Source of the DNA: Vibrio alfacsensis
Lineage (GTDB): Bacteria > Pseudomonadota > Gammaproteobacteria > Enterobacterales > Vibrionaceae
Assembly (NCBI RefSeq): GCF_003544875.1
Contig: NZ_CP032093.1
Span: 2,356,001-2,420,000, forward strand
Reading direction: 5' to 3'
DNA length: 64,000 nucleotides
Part shown: in pieces, positions 57,849-64,000 of the stretch
Numbering within the stretch: position 1 is the stretch's first letter
How the letters are laid out: every line of letters starts with the position of its first letter
Program-made: the position numbers and the translations under genes
Notes under the pieces: model-generated
Told to the model about the DNA's origin: nothing
The model's input: the letters and a program-made list of their open reading frames with translations, nothing else
The model's database searches: none

Positions 57849-59714
57849 ATGACTCTTGATATTTCAAAATACCCGACACTGGCGTTAGCAAATACACCGG
57901 AAGAGTTGCGTCTTCTTCCAAAAGAAACATTGCCAACATTGTGCAATGAACTACGAACGTATCTGCTAAACTCAGTGAGCCAATCCAGTGGCCACCTTGC
58001 TTCTGGTTTAGGAACGGTAGAGCTGACTGTTGCTCTACACTATGTGTACAACACGCCTATCGATCAATTAATATGGGATGTTGGTCATCAAGCATACCCA
58101 CATAAGATCCTGACAGGTCGTCGTGACCAGATGCCAACTATCCGCCAGAAAGATGGACTTCATCCTTTCCCTTGGCGTGAAGAGAGCGAATACGACACCC
58201 TTTCTGTCGGTCACTCATCGACTTCTATCAGTGCTGGTCTTGGTATGGCTATCAGCGCTCAAAAAGAAGGAAAAGGCCGCAAGGTCGTGAGTGTGATTGG
58301 TGATGGTGCCATTACCGCTGGCATGGCATTTGAAGCCATGAACCATGCAGGTGATGTACATTCAGACATGTTGGTCATTCTTAACGACAACGAAATGTCG
58401 ATTTCAGAAAACGTTGGCGCACTGAACAACCATCTGGCAAAAGTGCTATCTGGCAGCTTGTACACTTCTATCCGTGAGGGCGGTAAAAAAGTACTGTCTG
58501 GTGTACCACCAATCAAAGAGTTGGTTCGTCGTACTGAAGAGCACCTAAAAGGCATGGTCGTTCCAGGTACACTGTTTGAAGAGTTAGGCTTCAATTACAT
58601 CGGCCCTATTGACGGTCACGATGTCAATGAGCTTGTGAAAACACTGAAAAACATGCGTGAGCTGAAAGGTCCGCAATTCCTGCACATCATGACCAAGAAA
58701 GGCAAAGGTTATGAACCTGCAGAGAAAGATCCCATCGGCTACCACGGCGTACCAAAGTTCGATCCATCGCATAATAGCTTGCCGAAAAGCAGTGGTGGTA
58801 AGCCAAGTTTCTCGAAGATCTTCGGTGACTTCCTGTGTGACATGGCAGCGCAAGATCCTAAGCTAATGGCGATTACACCAGCAATGCGTGAAGGCTCTGG
58901 CATGGTACGCTTCTCAAAAGAGTTCCCAAGCCAATACTTCGATGTCGCAATCGCTGAGCAGCATGCTGTGACGCTTGCTACAGGTATGGCGATTGCTGGC
59001 GATCACCCTATCGTAGCCATCTACTCGACTTTCCTACAGCGTGGTTATGATCAGTTAATCCACGATGTTGCGATCATGGATTTACCTGTCATGTTCGCTA
59101 TCGACCGTGCAGGTCTGGTTGGCGCAGATGGTCAAACTCACCAAGGTGCGTTCGATCTGAGCTTTATGCGCTGTATTCCGAACATGGTGATCATGGCACC
59201 AAGTGACGAAAACGAATGCCGTCAAATGCTTTACACTGGCCATAAGCACACAGGTCCAAGTGCCGTACGTTACCCTCGTGGTAGTGGTATGGGCACGGAA
59301 ATCGAAAAAGACTTCACTGCACTTGAAATCGGTAAAGGTCGTATCGTTCGTAAAGGTGAAAAAGTCGCGATTCTGAGTTTTGGTACCTTCTTAGGTAACG
59401 CGCTAGAGGCGGCTGAAAATCTAAACGCAACCGTTGCTGATATGCGCTTTGTTAAGCCATTGGATGAAGAACTCATTCGTCAGCTCGCAGCCGAACACGA
59501 TGTACTTGTCACGCTAGAAGAGAATGCGATTGCCGGTGGTGCGGGCGCAGGCGTTATTGAGTTTATGATGCAAGAGAAGATCATCAAGCCTGTACTAAAC
59601 CTTGGCTTGCCAGATCGCTTCATTCCTCAAGGAACACAAGACGAGTTACACGAAGAGCTTGGCTTAGACGCAAAAGGCATCGAGAAATCGATCAACGCTT
59701 ACGTCGCTAAGTAA
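57849..59714 (+). CDS. dxs: 1-deoxy-D-xylulose-5-phosphate synthase
   Basis: Thiamine-diphosphate enzyme that joins pyruvate and glyceraldehyde 3-phosphate, the entry to the MEP pathway (ispE also in window) and a precursor for thiamine and pyridoxal. The 621-residue product has the early [15 protein letters not shown] segment (near 78), the ThDP motif [22 protein letters not shown] (near 152-184), and the catalytic glutamate in [14 protein letters not shown] (near 370). The third transketolase domain is complete. Confidence 0.98.
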   Translation: MTLDISKYPTLALANTPEELRLLPKETLPTLCNELRTYLLNSVSQSSGHLASGLGTVELTVALHYVYNTPIDQLIWDVGHQAYPHKILTGRRDQMPTIRQKDGLHPFPWREESEYDTLSVGHSSTSISAGLGMAISAQKEGKGRKVVSVIGDGAITAGMAFEAMNHAGDVHSDMLVILNDNEMSISENVGALNNHLAKVLSGSLYTSIREGGKKVLSGVPPIKELVRRTEEHLKGMVVPGTLFEELGFNYIGPIDGHDVNELVKTLKNMRELKGPQFLHIMTKKGKGYEPAEKDPIGYHGVPKFDPSHNSLPKSSGGKPSFSKIFGDFLCDMAAQDPKLMAITPAMREGSGMVRFSKEFPSQYFDVAIAEQHAVTLATGMAIAGDHPIVAIYSTFLQRGYDQLIHDVAIMDLPVMFAIDRAGLVGADGQTHQGAFDLSFMRCIPNMVIMAPSDENECRQMLYTGHKHTGPSAVRYPRGSGMGTEIEKDFTALEIGKGRIVRKGEKVAILSFGTFLGNALEAAENLNATVADMRFVKPLDEELIRQLAAEHDVLVTLEENAIAGGAGAGVIEFMMQEKIIKPVLNLGLPDRFIPQGTQDELHEELGLDAKGIEKSINAYVAK

Positions 59715-59786
59715 GTGACTTGTTACGTAAACCTAGTAAGCTAGCGTAAAGCAAACGCAAAAAAATACACACAAAAACGTACATAC

Positions 59787-59820
59787 AAAAAGGGATGCCT
59801 CGTAGCCATCCCTTTTGTTT
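59787..59820 (+). terminator. Intrinsic terminator after dxs (bidirectional)
   Basis: AAAAGGGATG / CATCCCTTTT stem with loop CCTCGTAGC. It also ends convergent pgpA. Confidence 0.9.
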
Positions 59821-59840
59821 ATCTATTGATTGTCAGGCGG

Positions 59841-60350
59841 TTAAAACTGCATCCAACCCGCGTATTTAGCCACTAAAAACAGCGCAATACCTGCCATGAT
59901 ACCGGCCACGATATCATCAATCATGATCCCCAAACCGCCATGGACACGTTTGTCTAACCAACCGATTGGCCATGGTTTTACCATATCGAAGAATCGGAAT
60001 AGGATAAAGCCTGTCAGCAGCCACTTCCACTCAGTAAGGGGAATGTTCAATGCAGGTACTAGGCTCATGGTGATCCAAAAGCCAGCAAATTCATCCCACA
60101 CGATGGAGCCATGGTCGTGAACGCCCATATCATCGGACGTCACCTGACAAATCTTAACGCCAATAATACAGGAGATAAGCACAACAACCACGTAGATAGG
60201 GAAAGGGAGCTGTGCAAGAAGCAAGAACAGCGGCACTGCAGCAAGTGTCCCCATCGTACCGGGAACCACAGGTGATAAGCCGCTACCAAACCCTGTGGCT
60301 AAAAGATGCCATGGATTCTTTAATGAAATCAGAGATAAAGGGTTGGTCAT
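59841..60350 (-). CDS. pgpA: Phosphatidylglycerophosphatase A
   Basis: Inner-membrane phosphatase making phosphatidylglycerol from its phosphate. The 169-residue product has the family N-terminus NPWHLLATGFGSGLSPVVPGTMG, then DMGVHDHGSIVWDEFAGFWIT (near 80) and GGLGIMIDDIVAG (near 140), plus three to four hydrophobic segments. ATG 60350 has AAGGAT upstream. An in-frame ATG at 60383 is less likely. It ends the rib-nusB-thiL-pgpA run. Confidence 0.95.
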   Translation of the reverse strand: MTNPLSLISLKNPWHLLATGFGSGLSPVVPGTMGTLAAVPLFLLLAQLPFPIYVVVVLISCIIGVKICQVTSDDMGVHDHGSIVWDEFAGFWITMSLVPALNIPLTEWKWLLTGFILFRFFDMVKPWPIGWLDKRVHGGLGIMIDDIVAGIMAGIALFLVAKYAGWMQF

Positions 60351-60427
60351 ATCCTTAAACCTATACAACAAATTTGGTTTCAATCTTAGGCTAGCGATTC
60401 ACGAAAATCACTTAAGATGCATTAAAA

Positions 60428-61393
60428 TCAATTAAAGTGGTCAAAGCCACTGAGCTCCCAATCTAATTTTTGGCCATTATCATGCAGTTCAAACGTCCCT
60501 TGAGGTCGGATTTGACCAATACAGGTAAATTTACAGCCAACATGGGAGAGCGCACTTTGTAAAGAACCTCGATTGTGCTCTGGTACGGTAAAACATAATT
60601 CGTATTCTTCGCCACTAGACAAAGCATACTGCTGCGCGCTGACCTTATCATCTAAAAATTGCACTAATTCAGAAGATATTGGTAATTGAGAGACATCTAA
60701 GCTGATCCCGACCTCTGAGCGCTTAAGGATATGCTTAACATCAGAAATGAGGCCATCCGATATATCAATCGCTGAAGAAGCCAGCCCAATAAGCGCCTGA
60801 CCAACTAATACTCGTGGCGTACTTAGATAGTGAGCTTTCTCAAGCGACTCTGCTGCAACTCTCGTACGAAGCGCATCATCAAGGATGACATCCAGCCCTG
60901 CTTTTGCGTCGCCCAAGTTGCCCGTGACATAGACCCAATCTCCAACCTTTGCTCCACAGCGTGTTAATGCTTTGCCCTCAGGAACAAAGCCTTGAACGGT
61001 CAACGTGAGACTTAATGGGCCTTTGGTGGTGTCTCCACCAATAAGTTGAATACCAAAGTAATTCGCCAGTTCGAAAAACGCATCACAAAAAGGGGCTAAC
61101 CACGCTTCGTCAGGCTCAGGCATGGTTAATGCAAAACTGACCCATGCAGGCGTTGCACCCATCGCCGCTAAATCGCTGATATTAGAAGCCAAAGCTTTAT
61201 GCGCGACCCAAGCAGGGTTTGCATCGGTGAGAAAGTGAGTACCAGCCACTAGAGTATCAGTACTGATGGCAATTTGAACGTTCGCAGGTGCTTTCACTAA
61301 TGCACAGTCATCACCAGCCGCAAGGTAAACATCTTTACGTTGGTTTTGACGACCAACAAAGTATTTATCGATAAGGTTGAATTCACCAGACAT
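60428..61393 (-). CDS. thiL: Thiamine-monophosphate kinase
   Basis: Phosphorylates thiamine phosphate to the active cofactor ThDP, used by Dxs across the intergenic boundary. The 321-residue product shows GDDCALVKAP near residue 27, STDTLVAGTHF near 45, SNISDLAAMGATP near 70, GGDTTKGP near 117 and ISDGLISDVKHI near 208, all PurM-type ATP and metal sites. A terminator lies between nusB and this gene, so it may have its own promoter or depend on read-through. Confidence 0.97.
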   Translation of the reverse strand: MSGEFNLIDKYFVGRQNQRKDVYLAAGDDCALVKAPANVQIAISTDTLVAGTHFLTDANPAWVAHKALASNISDLAAMGATPAWVSFALTMPEPDEAWLAPFCDAFFELANYFGIQLIGGDTTKGPLSLTLTVQGFVPEGKALTRCGAKVGDWVYVTGNLGDAKAGLDVILDDALRTRVAAESLEKAHYLSTPRVLVGQALIGLASSAIDISDGLISDVKHILKRSEVGISLDVSQLPISSELVQFLDDKVSAQQYALSSGEEYELCFTVPEHNRGSLQSALSHVGCKFTCIGQIRPQGTFELHDNGQKLDWELSGFDHFN

Positions 61394-61413
61394 AGATCTT
61401 TTATCTTCGATAC

Positions 61414-61443
61414 AAAAAAGGTCAGCAGATGCTGACCTTTTTA
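61414..61443 (-). terminator. Intrinsic terminator between nusB and thiL
   Basis: AAAAAGGTCAGCA / TGCTGACCTTTTT perfect stem with loop GA and T runs on both strands. It is placed so that minus-strand transcripts from nusB meet it 12 bp after the stop. Confidence 0.88.
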
Positions 61444-61455
61444 TTCAAGAAATCA

Positions 61456-61923
61456 TTATTTCTTACGTACGTGTGGCGCTGCTTTATCTAGCACACCATT
61501 CACAAACTTGTGGCTGTCTTCTGCTGCGAATACTTTTGCAAGTTCAATCGCTTCGTTGATCACCACTTTGTAAGGAACATCTTCGCGACGAGTCATCTCG
61601 TACATAGCTAGGCGAAGAAGAGCAAGTTCCATCATATCCAAGTCTTGCATTGGGCGAGACACGTATGGACGGATTTTGCTATCTAGCTCTAGGTGGCTAA
61701 GTACAACACCGCTTAGTAGTTCACGGAAGTAAGCTACGTCAGTTTCAGGAGCAGCGAGTGCTGGCTCTGATGCATGAAGTTCTTCTTCATCGTATTTGTC
61801 GCCAGACAAAAACTGTTCTTCAATCTTGGCAACATTCTCTTTAGTAATTTGCCATGAATAGATCGCCTGTAGAGCGAATTGACGTGCGTTACGACGTGCG
61901 GCTGGTTTCACACTGGCCCCCAT
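61456..61923 (-). CDS. nusB: Transcription antitermination factor NusB
   Basis: RNA-binding all-helical protein that forms the antitermination complex on rRNA leaders with NusE. The 155-residue product has the conserved start [20 protein letters not shown] and the C-terminal [28 protein letters not shown] segment. ATG 61923 overlaps the ribH stop in TAATG, so translation is coupled. Confidence 0.97.
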   Translation of the reverse strand: MGASVKPAARRNARQFALQAIYSWQITKENVAKIEEQFLSGDKYDEEELHASEPALAAPETDVAYFRELLSGVVLSHLELDSKIRPYVSRPMQDLDMMELALLRLAMYEMTRREDVPYKVVINEAIELAKVFAAEDSHKFVNGVLDKAAPHVRKK

Positions 61924-62393
61924 TAGGAATCAATTTCAGATAGTACATTAATCATTTCAAGTGCGCTTAGTGCAGCCTCTGCACCTTTATTACCAGCCTT
62001 GGTTCCTGCGCGTTCAATCGCTTGATCAATAGTGTCAACAGTCAATACACCAAATGCTACTGGAAGACTATACTCCATAGACACTTGTGCTAGACCCTTG
62101 TTACATTCACTACAAACATAGTCAAAGTGAGGTGTACCGCCACGGATTACTGTACCTAGAGATACGATTGCATCGTACTTACCAGTTTTAGCAACGCGCT
62201 GAGCTACCAATGGTAGTTCTACGGCACCAGGGCAACGAACAACAGTGATGTTGTCTTCGCTTACTTGTCCGTGACGCTTTAGTGTATCGATCGCACCAGA
62301 AAGTAGGCTTTCGTTAATAAAACTGTTAAAACGAGAAATAACGATAGCAATTTTTGCATTTGGCGCTGGGAAGCCACCCTCGATCACTTTCAT
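61923..62393 (-). CDS. ribH: 6,7-dimethyl-8-ribityllumazine synthase
   Basis: Joins 5-amino-6-ribitylaminouracil with dihydroxybutanone phosphate to make lumazine, and forms icosahedral or pentameric shells. The 156-residue product starts at ATG 62393 ([23 protein letters not shown]) with AAGGAAAGC upstream. A longer in-frame ORF to 62519 adds unrelated residues. [20 protein letters not shown] is near residue 80, with the catalytic histidine in PHFDY. Confidence 0.97.
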   Translation of the reverse strand: MKVIEGGFPAPNAKIAIVISRFNSFINESLLSGAIDTLKRHGQVSEDNITVVRCPGAVELPLVAQRVAKTGKYDAIVSLGTVIRGGTPHFDYVCSECNKGLAQVSMEYSLPVAFGVLTVDTIDQAIERAGTKAGNKGAEAALSALEMINVLSEIDS

Positions 62394-62562
62394 AAGCTTT
62401 CCTTTAACTGTATTTATAAGTGAAAATTGTTCATCAAGTGAGAATCGCCGGATTCTAGCACAAATTTGTGAGCAATATCTAATGGAAATTAGGGGCGAGT
62501 CACGAACGCCTAGCCACAAGCAAAATCGGTGGACTTATGGCTAGGTATAAATCGTTCTAGTA

Positions 62563-63672
62563 TTACTCGCAGACGTATTCAACCACGTTTAAGCCAAATC
62601 CGCCTAATGCGTGGTATTTTTTATTCGTTGAAGACAGTAGACGCATATCATGAACCCCCAAATCTGCTAGGATTTGAGACCCCACACCTACGCGGCGCGA
62701 TGTACCTTGTTTCTTTGCAAGCGTTGGCGCTTCACCTTTATCTTGCGCTTCAAACATTTTTACGCGGTGAATCAGCAAATCTGTTGAGTCTTCATGGCCG
62801 AGAACCACGAGGACACCCCCCTCTTCACCGATACGCTTCATCGCTTTATCTAGCGTCCAACTGCGCTCGGCATTACGATCACTGCGAAGAACATCAGTAA
62901 AGACATCTTGAAGATGCACTCGAACCAATGGTGCTTCCTCAGTTAAATCGCCATTTTGCATTGCGTAATGAACTTGATTGTCGATGGTATCTTTATAGGT
63001 CACCAACTTGAACTCACCATACTCCGTTGGCAGCTTACATTCTGCCACACGCTCAATCGTGGTTTCCGTGTTGTTACGGTATTCGATAAGATCCGCGATT
63101 GTACCTAACTTCAAACCGTGTTTTTCGGCAAAAACTTCAAGATCAGGACGTCGTGCCATCGTGCCATCGTCATTTAAGATTTCAACAATGACTGATGCTG
63201 GTTCAAGCCCTGCTAGACGCGCCAAATCACAACCCGCTTCAGTATGGCCTGCGCGAGTCAACACTCCACCGTCTTGTGCTGCAAGTGGGAAAATATGCCC
63301 CGGTTGCACCAAATCCGATGCTTTTGCATTTGATGCAACCGCAGCTTGCACAGTGCGAGCACGATCCGCCGCAGAAATACCCGTCGTTACCCCTTCAGCT
63401 GCTTCAATAGAAACCGTGAAGTTAGTGGTGTACTGTGCATTATTGTCTTGCACCATCGGTGGTAAGCCTAGGCTTTCACAGCGAGTTTTTGTCATGGTCA
63501 GACAGATCAATCCACGACCATATGTCGCCATAAAGTTAATGGCTTCAGGTGTGATATGTTCGGCAGCCATGATCAGGTCGCCCTCGTTCTCACGATCTTC
63601 GTCATCCATCAAGATGACCATTTTACCCGCGCGAATATCATCAATAATTTCTTGTGGCGTGCTGATTGGCAT
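62563..63672 (-). CDS. ribBA: 3,4-dihydroxy-2-butanone 4-phosphate synthase fused to an inactive-looking GTP cyclohydrolase II domain (RibBX type)
   Basis: The N-terminal RibB domain (about 1-200) makes dihydroxybutanone phosphate for lumazine. [16 protein letters not shown] (residues 23-38) and [13 protein letters not shown] (near 142) are intact. The C-terminal region (about 205-369) aligns with GTP cyclohydrolase II. Where the real enzyme has three zinc cysteines (ECLTGD..RCDCG), this one reads [15 protein letters not shown], with no cysteine. Cyclohydrolase activity is therefore not expected and a separate ribA should exist. GGAG precedes ATG 63672. Confidence 0.94.
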   Translation of the reverse strand: MPISTPQEIIDDIRAGKMVILMDDEDRENEGDLIMAAEHITPEAINFMATYGRGLICLTMTKTRCESLGLPPMVQDNNAQYTTNFTVSIEAAEGVTTGISAADRARTVQAAVASNAKASDLVQPGHIFPLAAQDGGVLTRAGHTEAGCDLARLAGLEPASVIVEILNDDGTMARRPDLEVFAEKHGLKLGTIADLIEYRNNTETTIERVAECKLPTEYGEFKLVTYKDTIDNQVHYAMQNGDLTEEAPLVRVHLQDVFTDVLRSDRNAERSWTLDKAMKRIGEEGGVLVVLGHEDSTDLLIHRVKMFEAQDKGEAPTLAKKQGTSRRVGVGSQILADLGVHDMRLLSSTNKKYHALGGFGLNVVEYVCE

Positions 63673-63830
63673 AACCTACTCCCCGTTATTCTTAATTTAT
63701 TGTTGGCAGCAATGCGCTTCGAACTTAGTTTTCCTTGCCAAGTCTTGAAACACCATTTCATTCGAGTTTGAACGGACCAACATGTAAGTCAATTGACCTT
63801 ATGATGTTCTGTGACTGTGGTCTGCTTAGC

Positions 63831-64000
63831 TTATGCAAAACCGTTTTGCCGCAAAAACTCCATTGTGATGCGCGATTCTTGCTTTTGCTCTTGCTGGCCT
63901 TGCAACAAGCGCTCCATATAACGAGCAAGCACATCGACTTCTAGGTTCACTTTGCGACCTACATGAAATTGATCAATCGTGGTCTCTTCACTGGTGTGAG
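63831..64000 (-). CDS. ribE: Riboflavin synthase alpha chain (N-terminus outside window)
   Basis: Only the last 55 or so codons are inside the window, ending TAA at 63831. The visible part (QFHVGRKVNLEVDVLARYMERLL and a Gln/Glu-rich tail ending FLRQNGFA) matches the C-terminal lumazine-synthase-like repeat end of riboflavin synthase, also named ribC in E. coli. It lies 158 bp upstream of ribBA on the same strand. Confidence 0.9.
   Translation of the reverse strand, partial: HTSEETTIDQFHVGRKVNLEVDVLARYMERLLQGQQEQKQESRITMEFLRQNGFA

Noticed and set aside
63673..63830. FMN riboswitch upstream of ribBA
   Set aside because: The conserved RFN-element blocks are not found in this 158-bp gap.
1..64000. 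Mobile elements, prophage, integron or defence island
   Set aside because: No transposase, integrase, att-like repeat beside the tRNA genes, or known defence gene was found. The tRNA array is flanked by ordinary core genes on both sides.

Overview
The window is a gap-poor stretch of gammaproteobacterial core chromosome. Gene content and order (hemA-prfA, lolB-ispE-prs, pth-ychF, miaB-ybeZ-ybeY-corC-lnt, leuS-lptE-holA, mrdA-mrdB-rlpA-dacA, lipB-lipA, metNIQ, xseB-ispA-dxs, ribE-ribBA-ribH-nusB-thiL-pgpA) fit the genus Vibrio. The sodium-type flagellar stator pair pomA/pomB, the large Met/Leu/Gln tRNA array and the protein sequences point to the Harveyi clade (V. alginolyticus, V. harveyi, V. 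parahaemolyticus and relatives). The clade call is inference from remembered sequences. I see no insertion sequence, prophage, integron, CRISPR array or defence system.

Layout. 1-2130 (minus): prfA, cut by the window edge, and hemA. 2265-6648 (plus): lolB, ispE, prs, pth, ychF. 6845-9374: 20 tRNA genes (4 elongator Met, 10 Leu-UAG, 6 Gln-UUG) behind a strong promoter with a GC-rich discriminator. 9470-10645 (minus): ubiF. 10996-16645 (plus): miaB, ybeZ, ybeY, corC, lnt. 16714-17184 (minus): a zinc-ribbon YbeL-type gene. 17339-29972 (plus): leuS, lptE, holA, rsfS, rlmH, mrdA, mrdB, rlpA, dacA, ybeD, lipB, lipA. 30311-31561 (minus): glyA, with a PurR box. 31907-32509 (plus): a YitT-type membrane protein. 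32595-37543 (minus): treC, treB, treR, gmhB. 37884-40427 (plus): metN, metI, metQ behind met boxes. 40539-41863 (minus): a DUF2310-type zinc-ribbon gene and syd. 41972-49327 (plus): queF, a TPR/degenerate-GGDEF protein, a GGDEF diguanylate cyclase, ppnN, xni. 49443-52442 (minus): gcvA, an alpha/beta hydrolase, ygdD, rlmM. 52525-52736 (plus): GcvB small RNA. 52950-56414 (minus): thiI, pomB, pomA. 56680-59714 (plus): xseB, ispA, dxs. 59841-64000 (minus): pgpA, thiL, nusB, ribH, a RibBX-type ribBA, and partial ribE.

The genes serve translation and tRNA supply, envelope and peptidoglycan assembly (LolB, Lnt, LptE, PBP2, RodA, RlpA, DacA), cofactors (heme, ubiquinone, lipoate, riboflavin, thiamine diphosphate, isoprenoids), one-carbon and methionine metabolism (GlyA, GcvA/GcvB, MetNIQ), trehalose use, and c-di-GMP and motility.

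The most distinctive parts are the tRNA array, whose spacers contain co-varying hairpins with a shared ACCAATT loop, and a set of single-base losses. The losses break ybeY, holA, gcvA and one tRNA-Gln and look more like sequence errors than real pseudogenes.
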